A stretch of DNA of 12,409 nucleotides from positions 1 to 12,409 of the forward strand of contig JABMQK010000043.1 of the NCBI GenBank assembly GCA_013203265.1. The letters run 5' to 3'. Positions 1 through 6,454 of this stretch are shown piece by piece; within the stretch, counting starts at the first letter, position 1; every line of letters starts with the position of its first letter. The DNA is from a bacterium. Its GTDB lineage: Bacteria > Omnitrophota > Gorgyraeia > Velamenicoccales > JABMQK01. The position numbers were made by a program, and so were the translations under genes. Under the pieces are notes generated by a model. That model was not told the origin of the DNA, ran no database searches, and was given only the letters and a program-made list of their open reading frames with translations.

Positions 1-1
1 C

Positions 2-1363
2 ACCATTCCCTTCTTTATATTATCAACATTAATGGGACTGGTAACATTGTGGTTTCAATACGTTCGAAATATAGGCCAAGATGTTGTCCGTAGCGATAGT
101 TTTCTATCGCGCCTTGCTGGTGCTGGCTGGGCTGTATGGTTTTATCTATATAAGGCAATCATCCCTCATAAGCTAAGTTTTGTCTATCCCAGATGGGAGA
201 TTAATACCTCATCATTTATTTCATATCTACCCATACTAATACTACTAGGTTGTTTTTTGCTACTGTTTAAATATCGAAGGAGTTGGGCAAGGCCATTGTT
301 GTTTGGATTCGGATACTATGTAGTAACACTCTTTCCAGTCCTAGGCTTTTTTAATATCTACTTTATGAAGTACTCTCTCGTAGCTGACCATTGGCAATAC
401 TTCTCTATTGTAGGAATCATCGCTCTTTTTGTATCAGGGGGATACCTATTGTCTACTAGATACCACAAGATACGTTATCTTACAACTCCAGCCGCAGCTA
501 TCCTGATTATCCTCTTAAGTGTATTAACCTGGAGGCAGTGTCACATCTACAAGGATGTAGAGACGCTTTGGTTTGACACCATAGCAAAGAATCCTAACTG
601 TTGGATGGCTTATAATAATCTTGGTTTTTTTTATAATGATATTAACAAAAAGGAAGCCATAGCCTCATACAAAAAAGCAATCGCAATCAAACCTGATTTT
701 GTAGAGGCATATACTAATCTTGGTAGTGCATACGGTGACATAAACAAAAAAGAAGAGGCGATAGCCTCACTTAAGAAAGCTATAGAAATAAATCCAGAGT
801 ATGCACAGGCCTACAATAATCTCGGTGATGTCTATATCGATGATACTATAACAGCCATAACTTTATTTAAAAAAGCAATCGCAATCAAGCCCAATTTTAC
901 AGAGGCATACTATAACCTTGGTAACGCATATAAAGATATCGGTAAAAGAGAAGAAGCCATAGAAGCATATAAAGAGGCAATTAAGATAGATCCTCAGTAT
1001 GCTAATGCATATAGCAATCTTGGTGCCATATACAGCGCTATGAATAGGAAAAAAGAGGCAATAGCTTCATATGAAAAAGCAATAGAAAACAACCCGCAGC
1101 TTGCAGAAGCCCACTACAACCTTGGCAATCTTTACAATGATATTAATAAAAAACAAGAAGCCATAACCTCATACAAAAAAGCAATCGCAATCAATCCAGG
1201 CTATGCGCAGGCGCATAATAATCTGGCAGTAGCCTATTATCGTAATAAGCAATACGACTTAGCTATTAAACATTGTGATAAAGCGATTGAGCTTGGATAT
1301 AGGGTTCATCCTGAATTTTTAAAGACACTTGAGCCGTATCGTAATCAAGGCAGTGAACCCTAA
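2..1363 (+). CDS. TMTC-like polytopic membrane protein with C-terminal TPR array (5' end missing)
   Basis: The reading frame is open to the left edge, so the N-terminus lies outside the window; the ATG at base 32 is internal to a longer gene. The visible part starts with hydrophobic segments, clearest near bases 218-270, 296-364, 395-451 and 482-532. The stretch around ADHWQYFSIVGI resembles the conserved luminal/periplasmic loop of TMTC-type or GT39-like membrane proteins that carry TPRs. From about base 590 to 1320 there are seven tetratricopeptide repeats with the usual AYxNLGxxY...EAIxxYKKAIxIxP pattern; the first and third are one to two residues short. I infer a membrane protein with a TPR domain exposed outside the cytoplasm, possibly a glycosyltransferase or an assembly factor. 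No catalytic residues can be seen because the N-terminal part is absent. The stop is 43 bases upstream of the cyclophilin gene, which has its own promoter. Confidence 0.8.
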   Translation, partial: TIPFFILSTLMGLVTLWFQYVRNIGQDVVRSDSFLSRLAGAGWAVWFYLYKAIIPHKLSFVYPRWEINTSSFISYLPILILLGCFLLLFKYRRSWARPLLFGFGYYVVTLFPVLGFFNIYFMKYSLVADHWQYFSIVGIIALFVSGGYLLSTRYHKIRYLTTPAAAILIILLSVLTWRQCHIYKDVETLWFDTIAKNPNCWMAYNNLGFFYNDINKKEAIASYKKAIAIKPDFVEAYTNLGSAYGDINKKEEAIASLKKAIEINPEYAQAYNNLGDVYIDDTITAITLFKKAIAIKPNFTEAYYNLGNAYKDIGKREEAIEAYKEAIKIDPQYANAYSNLGAIYSAMNRKKEAIASYEKAIENNPQLAEAHYNLGNLYNDINKKQEAITSYKKAIAINPGYAQAHNNLAVAYYRNKQYDLAIKHCDKAIELGYRVHPEFLKTLEPYRNQGSEP

Positions 1364-1369
1364 TTAAAC

Positions 1370-1397
1370 TTGCATTTTTTCTAAAGACAGATATAAT
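1370..1397 (+). promoter_or_regulatory. Promoter of the cyclophilin gene, giving a nearly leaderless transcript
   Basis: TTGCAT (1370-1375) and a perfect TATAAT (1392-1397) are separated by 16 bases, a good sigma-70-type promoter. The expected transcription start is about 1403-1405, only two to four bases before the ATG at 1407. There is no Shine-Dalgarno sequence in front of that ATG. Confidence 0.6.
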
Positions 1398-1406
1398 AAT
1401 TATACT

Positions 1407-1949
1407 ATGAAGAAAATTATATTTTTGTTAATCATGACATTTTTTATTACAAGCGGTTTCGGTGATAATGGAATTGAAGAGGAGAAAATTGTGATTTTAG
1501 AGACTAACCAAGGCGCAATAGAGATTAAATTGATGCCAGAGGTTGCTCCTAAGGCCTGCGCAAATTTTATCGGATTGGTTAAAGAGAGTTACTATGACGG
1601 AACAATATTTCATCGGGTGATAAAGAATTTTATGATTCAGGGAGGAGATCCCACTGGCACAGGTAGAGGCGGAAAGTCGATTTGGGGAGGGCCTTTTGAG
1701 GATGAAGTTACACCTTCTGTTAAATTCGATAGGCCTGGTCTAGTTGCGATGGCAAATTCCGGCCCTGATACAAATACAAGTCAATTCTTTATCATAACCA
1801 CTGTAACCCCTTGGCTCAATATGAAACATACGATATTCGCCGAAGTAATCTCAGGATACGGAGTGGTTGAGAAAATAGAAAATACACCAACCGGTTCGTT
1901 TGATAAGCCACTTAGCGAACAGAAGATAATAAAAGCATACGTCAGATAG
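1407..1949 (+). CDS. Cyclophilin-type peptidyl-prolyl cis-trans isomerase, exported form
   Basis: Cyclophilins catalyse proline cis-trans isomerisation during protein folding. The 180-residue product has a signal-peptide-like start (MKK, then a hydrophobic run to about residue 19, no lipobox cysteine), followed by a compact bacterial cyclophilin domain. The catalytic region FHRVIKNFMIQGGDP is present, with the active-site arginine at residue 70, and so are the QFFI segment and the later WLNMKHTIFAEV segment. The domain is complete and of ordinary length. I kept the ATG at 1407 because it gives a credible signal peptide, yet it has no SD and lies almost at the predicted transcription start. 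A GTG at 1491 (Val29) is preceded by AAGAGGAG at 1477-1484 and would give a cytoplasmic enzyme beginning just before the typical LETNQG start of the domain. Either start, or both, could be used. The exported form would work in the periplasm beside the PpiD/SurA-like protein encoded further on. Confidence 0.92.
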   Translation: MKKIIFLLIMTFFITSGFGDNGIEEEKIVILETNQGAIEIKLMPEVAPKACANFIGLVKESYYDGTIFHRVIKNFMIQGGDPTGTGRGGKSIWGGPFEDEVTPSVKFDRPGLVAMANSGPDTNTSQFFIITTVTPWLNMKHTIFAEVISGYGVVEKIENTPTGSFDKPLSEQKIIKAYVR

Positions 1950-2038
1950 TAATTCAATCAGCGCAAGGTCAACTTTTCATAAATTCTCTTACTAATCTAG
2001 ACTTTTCTGATGTAATTATTTTTAGAAAGGGAGGGGGC

Positions 2039-2167
2039 ATGGAAATTGTTAGAATTTTAGTTGTTTTGGTAATATTTATTGCAGTAATTAACGTCGGTTC
2101 TTATCTTCGTCAGATGAATGAAACGTTAAATAAAATACACAGTTTTTTGAAGGAAAACAAGAAATAA
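2039..2167 (+). CDS. 42-residue single-span membrane microprotein
   Basis: A short ORF begins with ATG at 2039, directly behind a purine-rich SD (AAAGGGAGGGGG at about 2026-2037; the spacing is short). The product starts with two charged residues near the N-terminus, has one hydrophobic helix at about residues 5-20 (ILVVLVIFIAVIN), and ends in a polar, lysine-rich tail with a short amphipathic stretch (MNETLNKIHSFLKENK). This is the organisation of a small membrane-anchored protein with a cytoplasmic tail that might bind a partner. I do not recognise a family. The clear SD and the sensible hydrophobic-then-charged composition argue for a real gene; length alone does not. It lies 89 bases after the cyclophilin stop. 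Confidence 0.55.
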   Translation: MEIVRILVVLVIFIAVINVGSYLRQMNETLNKIHSFLKENKK

Positions 2168-2271
2168 TTTCTTACCTTTTACAAAAAAGGAGCGGCAGGC
2201 TTAAAAATGAGCTTTTCGTTTCTTGCGGCAATTCGCAAGTAATGTTAGGTGAATACGAGGCGTTTTAGACA
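2168..2271 (+). other. Gene-free stretch with two small hairpins
   Basis: This is the first part of the 318-base gap before nifJ. It holds a short stem GCTTA/TGAGC (with a wobble pair) around 2200-2213 and a perfect six-base stem CTTGCG/CGCAAG at 2222-2227 and 2234-2239 with a six-base loop. No U-tract follows the second stem, so I do not call it a terminator. An 11-codon ORF at 2207-2242 has no convincing SD spacing and is not called. Confidence 0.4.
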
Positions 2272-2314
2272 TTTATCTATTTGTCAAATATTAAGTAGAT
2301 AAAGATTATTTGAC
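2272..2314 (+). repeat. Two interleaved 8-bp inverted repeats overlapping the nifJ -35 box
   Basis: TTTATCTA (2272-2279) is repeated inverted as TAGATAAA (2296-2303), and GTCAAATA (2283-2290) is repeated inverted as TATTTGAC (2307-2314). Both pairs are perfect and both have a 16-base gap between arms, so the order is a-b-a'-b'. The last arm includes most of the -35 box of the nifJ promoter, which suggests an operator, though the region is AT-rich. Confidence 0.5.
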
Positions 2315-2338
2315 TTAGTCTTTCCTTTGTGATACAAT
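2310..2338 (+). promoter_or_regulatory. Sigma-70-type promoter of nifJ
   Basis: TTGACT (2310-2315), a 17-base spacer and TACAAT (2333-2338) make a near-consensus promoter. Transcription would start near 2344-2346, leaving a leader of about 140 bases before nifJ. Confidence 0.7.
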
Positions 2339-2345
2339 TCTCTTC

Positions 2346-2471
2346 CAATTAAGTCCTAAATACAAAATTCAGAATTCGAATCAAAAATTAAAATTCCTAT
2401 CCGAAATTCAAAAAATCATTTTAAACATTAGAATTTAGAGTTTGTTTAGGATTTCGGATATAGAGTTTGTT
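2346..2471 (+). repeat. Degenerate dyad and direct-repeat leader of nifJ
   Basis: The left half is built from words such as CCTAAAT, AAATTC and CCGAAATTC, and the right half from their reverse complements. Perfect matches are TCCTAAA (2354-2360) with TTTAGGA (2445-2451) and ATCCGAAAT (2399-2407) with ATTTCGGAT (2451-2459), again in interleaved order. An 11-base direct repeat TAGAGTTTGTT occurs at 2436-2446 and 2461-2471. The nifJ SD (GAGGGGG, 2475-2481) follows. The stretch may be a leader structure or an intergenic repeat of the kind that recurs in some genomes. Confidence 0.55.
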
Positions 2472-2485
2472 ATTGAGGGGGTTTT

Positions 2486-5400
2486 ATGAAACGTAAAATG
2501 GTGCCTCATGATGGTAATAGTGCGGTAGCTCACGTTGCCCACGCTACAAATGAAGTAATCGCTATTTATCCTATTACTCCATCTTCAGCAATGGGTGAAA
2601 TTTCTGACGCGAAGTCTTCAAAAGGTGAAGTTAATATCTGGAATACTATCCCTACAGTTGTTGAGTTACAGTCAGAGGCTGGCGCTGCAGGTGCGGTGCA
2701 CGGCTCTTTAACTTCAGGTGCTTTGACGACGACCTTTACTGCGTCACAAGGCCTACTTTTAATGATCCCTAATATGTACAAGATCGCCGGCGAGTTATTG
2801 CCGACGGTTTTTCATATTGCAGCGCGCTCAATTGCCTGCCAAGCGCTCTCAATTTTTGGTGACCATTCAGATGTAATGGGTGTGCGTTCAACTGGTTGGG
2901 GCATGTTTGGTTCGGGAAGTATCCAAGAGGTAATGGATTTTGCACTTATTTCACAAACAGCCACACTTAAATCCCGCATTCCTTTTCTGCACTTCTTCGA
3001 GGGTTTTCGTGTATCACATGAGATTCAAAAGGTCGAAGAACTTACCTTTGATGATATGAGGCAGATGATAGATGATGAATTAGTTAAACAGCATCGCAGG
3101 CGAGGAATGTCTCCGGATAATCCAGTGCTTCGTGGCACATCTCAAAATCCTGATGTTTATTTTACAGGTAGAGAGACTGTGAATGAATATTATGCTGTTA
3201 CTTCTGGAATTGTGCAAGAGGCAATGGATAAGTTTGCGAAAATTACAGGCAGACAATACCATTTATTTGATTATTTTGGAAGCCCTGATGCTGGAGATAT
3301 TATCGTAATTATCGGTTCAGGAGGAGAGGTTGTGCTTGAAACCGTTGAGTACCTGAATAAACAAGGCGCTAAGTTGGGAGTGGTAAAGGTACGTCTGTAT
3401 AGGCCTTTTGATATAAAGGCATTCGTTAATGTTTTACCAAAGAATGTAAAAAGAATTGCGGTTTTAGATCGTACAAAAGAACCAGGTAGTTTAGGTGAGC
3501 CGTTATATGAAGATATACGCACAGCTATTGGTGAGGCGATGCACGAAGGTTGGCTTAAATCTAAAGAGTATCCTGTAGTTATCGGTGGAAGATATGGCTT
3601 AGGCTCTGCAGAGTTTACACCGGCGATGGTAAAGGGGGTATTTGATAATCTCAAACAGAAGAAACCCAAGAATCACTTTACCGTCGGCATTATTGACGAC
3701 GTAATGAATACTAGCCTTGAGTTTGATTCAAATTTCAGCATTGAGTCTGACGAAGTCTACAGGGCTATGTTTTACGGCTTAGGTTCTGACGGAACGGTAG
3801 GTGCAAATAAGAATTCCATTAAGATTATTGCTGAGGAGACAGATAGTTACACACAAGGTTTTTTTGAATACGATTCCAAAAAAGCAGGAGCAGTAACGGT
3901 TTCACATTTGCGATTTGGTAAAAAGTTGATTCGCAGCCCCTATCTTATTACCTCCGCAAATTTCTTGGCCTGTCATAATTTTTCATTTTTAGAGAAGTTC
4001 GACATGCTCAAAAATGTCGTTGACGAAGGCACATTTTTATTGACTTCGGTTTACGACAAGAATGAGGCCTGGCAGAAACTTCCCGGCAGAGTCCAAAAAC
4101 AGATTATTGATAAGAAGTTAAAATTTTACGTGATTAATGCTGTAAAGATTGCAGAGGAATTAGGTTTAGGTGCGCGCATCAACACAATAATGCAAACAGC
4201 GTTTTTTAAGATTTCAAAAGTTATTGACGAAAAAATCGCTATTGATGCAATTAAAGGTGCGATTAAAAAAACCTACGGCAAAAAAGGTGATGAGGTTGTT
4301 AAGATGAATGTTAACGCCGTAGATAAAGCCTTAGAGAGTATTCAAGAAGTAAGAGTTCCTGATAAGTCAACAAATCCTGTTTTAGATATTAAGTGTGCAG
4401 GATTAGAAGGAGTGGATGCTCCGGAGTTTGTAAAAAGAGTTACCAGTAAAATTATTAAAAGGGAAGGTGCGACTATTAAGGTATCTGAGATGCCTGTAGA
4501 CGGGACCTGGCCTACAGCAACAACTCAATATGAGAAGCGGAATATCGCTATTAATATTCCTTTATGGAACCCTGAAACTTGTATTCAATGTGGACGTTGT
4601 TCTTTGGTTTGTCCGCACGCAGCCATTCGAATGAAGATGTATAATGCAAAATTTCTAGATAAGGCACCCGAAGGATTTAAATCAGCAGCACCAAAAGGCA
4701 GAGGCGCAAAAGAAGGGATGAAGTTTACGCTTCAGGTTGCACCTGATGATTGTACTGGTTGTGGAACCTGCGTTGAAAATTGCCCTGTGAAGGTAAAAGA
4801 GGCGATTAAAATGGTTCCACAGACACCAATTCGTGAAAGAGAGACAAAAAACTACAAATTTTTCTTAGAGTTGCCTGATACAGACCCAAAACTTTTTGAT
4901 AGAAATACTTTGAAAGGCTGTCAGTTTATTAAACCGTTGTTTGAATATTCTGGTGCTTGTGCAGGGTGTGGTGAGACAGCTTATGTAAAACTACTTACGC
5001 AGCTTTTTGGGGATAGATTAATGATTGCTAATGCTACTGGTTGTTCTTCGATTTACGGTGGAAATCTACCCACTACTCCTTATGCAAAACGTGCAGATGG
5101 TCGTGGGCCGACGTGGAATAATTCCTTGTTTGAGGATTCAGCAGAGCTGGCCTTTGGAATGAGGTTGGCTGTTGATAAATTTAGTCAGTTTGCACTGGAG
5201 TTAGTAGAAAAAATAATTAGTGATAAAAGTAGCTCGAAAGAACTTAAAGATTTATTAAATGAAATTAGGTCAGCAGATCAATCAACGCAGGAAAATATTG
5301 AATTGCAACGTGAGCGAGTGGCTAATCTTAAGAAGATGTTAGGTAGAGTGAAGTCTAATCAAGCAAAAGAGCTCTTGACTGTAGCAGATTATCTTATAAA

Positions 5401-6076
5401 AAAATCTGTGTGGGGACTTGGTGGTGACGGCTGGGCCTATGATATTGGATATGGCGGTTTAGATCATGTTTTGGCTTCTGGCAGAAATGTTAACACTCTT
5501 GTTTTAGATACAGAAGTTTATTCTAATACTGGAGGTCAAGCTTCTAAGTCTACGCCTCGTGCAGCTGTAGCAAAGTTTGCTGCAAGCGGTAAGACGACGG
5601 CTAAGAAAGACTTGGCGATGATGATGATGAGTTACGGATATATTTATGTAGCTAAGGTAGCTGTGGGAGCTGATCCTAATCAACTCGTACGTGCATTTGT
5701 TGAGGCAGAATCTTATGAGGGGCCGTCTATTATTATCGCTTATGCGCACTGTATCGCTCACGGTATTGATATGGGTTGTGCGCTGCTTAATGATCAGAAA
5801 AAGGCTGTTACTAGCGGGCACTGGCCGCTATTTAGATTTAATCCAGATTTAAAGAGTGAAGGAAAGAATCCGTTTATATTAGATAGCAAGGATCCCACGA
5901 TTCCGTTTGAGGAGTATGCTTATGGAGAGAATAGATATAGAGTATTAAAGAAGACACACCCAAAGGCTGCAGAGGAATTGATAAAGTTGGCGCAGGAAGA
6001 TGTTTCTGCGCGATTTAGATTATATAAACAACTTTCTCAGTTAAATTGCGCCAATCAACAGAACGATAATAAATAG
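2486..6076 (+). CDS. nifJ: Pyruvate:ferredoxin (flavodoxin) oxidoreductase, single-chain
   Basis: This cytoplasmic enzyme oxidises pyruvate with CoA to acetyl-CoA and CO2, passing two electrons to ferredoxin. The 1196-residue length is normal for the homodimeric NifJ/PFOR type. The N-terminal pyruvate-binding domain shows YPITPSS at residues 28-34. A transketolase-C-like domain and the middle domain follow. The two-cluster ferredoxin insert has CxxCxxCxxxC motifs starting at Cys699 (699, 702, 705, 709) and Cys756 (756, 759, 762, 766). The C-terminal thiamine-diphosphate domain carries CAGC at 825-828 for the proximal cluster, GGDGW at 979-983 and NTGGQ at 1014-1018, the usual cofactor-binding run. 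No key residue looks missing. The start is fixed by the GAGGGGG SD and by the family N-terminus. A ferredoxin gene follows after element A and is the likely electron acceptor. Antisense ORFs within this gene are shadows. Confidence 0.98.
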   Translation: MKRKMVPHDGNSAVAHVAHATNEVIAIYPITPSSAMGEISDAKSSKGEVNIWNTIPTVVELQSEAGAAGAVHGSLTSGALTTTFTASQGLLLMIPNMYKIAGELLPTVFHIAARSIACQALSIFGDHSDVMGVRSTGWGMFGSGSIQEVMDFALISQTATLKSRIPFLHFFEGFRVSHEIQKVEELTFDDMRQMIDDELVKQHRRRGMSPDNPVLRGTSQNPDVYFTGRETVNEYYAVTSGIVQEAMDKFAKITGRQYHLFDYFGSPDAGDIIVIIGSGGEVVLETVEYLNKQGAKLGVVKVRLYRPFDIKAFVNVLPKNVKRIAVLDRTKEPGSLGEPLYEDIRTAIGEAMHEGWLKSKEYPVVIGGRYGLGSAEFTPAMVKGVFDNLKQKKPKNHFTVGIIDDVMNTSLEFDSNFSIESDEVYRAMFYGLGSDGTVGANKNSIKIIAEETDSYTQGFFEYDSKKAGAVTVSHLRFGKKLIRSPYLITSANFLACHNFSFLEKFDMLKNVVDEGTFLLTSVYDKNEAWQKLPGRVQKQIIDKKLKFYVINAVKIAEELGLGARINTIMQTAFFKISKVIDEKIAIDAIKGAIKKTYGKKGDEVVKMNVNAVDKALESIQEVRVPDKSTNPVLDIKCAGLEGVDAPEFVKRVTSKIIKREGATIKVSEMPVDGTWPTATTQYEKRNIAINIPLWNPETCIQCGRCSLVCPHAAIRMKMYNAKFLDKAPEGFKSAAPKGRGAKEGMKFTLQVAPDDCTGCGTCVENCPVKVKEAIKMVPQTPIRERETKNYKFFLELPDTDPKLFDRNTLKGCQFIKPLFEYSGACAGCGETAYVKLLTQLFGDRLMIANATGCSSIYGGNLPTTPYAKRADGRGPTWNNSLFEDSAELAFGMRLAVDKFSQFALELVEKIISDKSSSKELKDLLNEIRSADQSTQENIELQRERVANLKKMLGRVKSNQAKELLTVADYLIKKSVWGLGGDGWAYDIGYGGLDHVLASGRNVNTLVLDTEVYSNTGGQASKSTPRAAVAKFAASGKTTAKKDLAMMMMSYGYIYVAKVAVGADPNQLVRAFVEAESYEGPSIIIAYAHCIAHGIDMGCALLNDQKKAVTSGHWPLFRFNPDLKSEGKNPFILDSKDPTIPFEEYAYGENRYRVLKKTHPKAAEELIKLAQEDVSARFRLYKQLSQLNCANQQNDNK

Positions 6077-6083
6077 AGGAGGT
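6077..6083 (+). promoter_or_regulatory. Perfect Shine-Dalgarno directly after the nifJ stop
   Basis: AGGAGGT begins one base after the nifJ stop and is followed after three bases by the ATG at 6087, which lies in the closing stem of element A. It is nearly the same SD as the one before the ferredoxin (6250-6256). It could serve a leader peptide, or be the displaced original SD of the ferredoxin. Confidence 0.5.
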
Positions 6084-6085
6084 CA

Positions 6086-6256
6086 AATGAAGACACAACT
6101 TACGGAGTGTAACGACGTAAGTTGTATGTATGAATTTGACCCCCCACCACTTTTGTATTTAGAGCAGCTAAAAGTAAAAGTGGTGGGGGATTTAATTTCG
6201 CGCATACAATTTACGCTCACTATTGTTCCGTAAATTGTGCGCTCATTAAAGGAGGT
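6086..6256 (+). promoter_or_regulatory. Three-hairpin structured element, copy A (upstream of ferredoxin)
   Basis: A closing stem AATGA (6086-6090) / TCATT (6243-6247) encloses three hairpins. Hairpin 1 is ACAACTTACG (6095-6104) / CGTAAGTTGT (6116-6125). Hairpin 2 is a perfect 14-bp stem, 6141-6154 with 6176-6189, capped by TTTAG/CTAAA. Hairpin 3 has an outer stem GCGC/GCGC (6200-6203, 6239-6242), a two-base 5' bulge, ACAATTTACG (6206-6215) / CGTAAATTGT (6229-6238) and a 13-base loop. The ferredoxin SD (AGGAGGT, 6250-6256) follows at once. The same plan recurs at 9913-10060. I infer a structured intercistronic RNA, or a small palindromic mobile repeat that ends in an SD. Hairpin 2 followed by ATTTAATTT could alternatively act as a weak terminator. 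Confidence 0.75.
6087..6233 (+). CDS. Possible 48-codon leader ORF through element A (doubtful)
   Basis: An ORF starts at ATG 6087 behind a perfect AGGAGGT and runs through all three hairpins to TAA at 6231-6233, inside the 3' arm of hairpin 3. The 48-residue product has no recognisable domain, and its sequence is dictated by the palindromes. The good SD means ribosomes may well start here, in which case translation would unfold the hairpins and regulate ferredoxin expression. Copy B also has an ATG in the same stem position. I give it low confidence as a protein and somewhat more as a regulatory leader. Confidence 0.2.
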   Translation: MKTQLTECNDVSCMYEFDPPPLLYLEQLKVKVVGDLISRIQFTLTIVP

Positions 6257-6262
6257 TGCGGG

Positions 6263-6445
6263 ATGCCAAAGGTAACAGTAGATGAATCAACATGTGTAGG
6301 CTGTGGTTTGTGCGAGCAGAATTGTCCCAATGTATTTGAAGTTCAAAGTGACGGTATCGCACATGTAAAGGATTTTTCAGATCCTGCTTGCGATTTAAAG
6401 GAAATGGTCGAGCAATGTCCTGTTGACGCCATAAAGGTAGAATAA
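6263..6445 (+). CDS. Single-cluster [4Fe-4S] ferredoxin, 60 residues
   Basis: This is a small soluble electron carrier. The product begins with the usual MPKVTVDESTCVGCGLC and has six cysteines. Cys11, Cys14, Cys17 and Cys52 (in CPVDAI) fit ligands of one [4Fe-4S] cluster. Cys21 and Cys43 sit where the Thermotoga-type 60-residue ferredoxin has a disulfide, so the second cluster site has been lost, as is known for that subfamily. The length matches that family. It follows nifJ by 186 bases and is the natural acceptor for the electrons that enzyme releases; the two are probably co-transcribed, with element A between them. The start has a perfect AAGGAGGT SD six bases upstream. Confidence 0.95.
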   Translation: MPKVTVDESTCVGCGLCEQNCPNVFEVQSDGIAHVKDFSDPACDLKEMVEQCPVDAIKVE

Positions 6446-6454
6446 ATTATTTTG

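Noticed and set aside
2207..2242. An 11-codon ORF behind an AGGAG-like sequence.
   Set aside because: It is too short, the SD is too far away, and the sequence is largely made of hairpin arms.
2566..5821. Several minus-strand ORFs opposite nifJ.
   Set aside because: They are antisense shadows of a highly conserved gene, with no SD and no family likeness.
6141..6199. Hairpin 2 of element A as an intrinsic terminator after nifJ.
   Set aside because: The stem is strong, but the following ATTTAATTT is interrupted, the stem lies inside a conserved larger fold, and the ferredoxin downstream has no promoter of its own that I can see.
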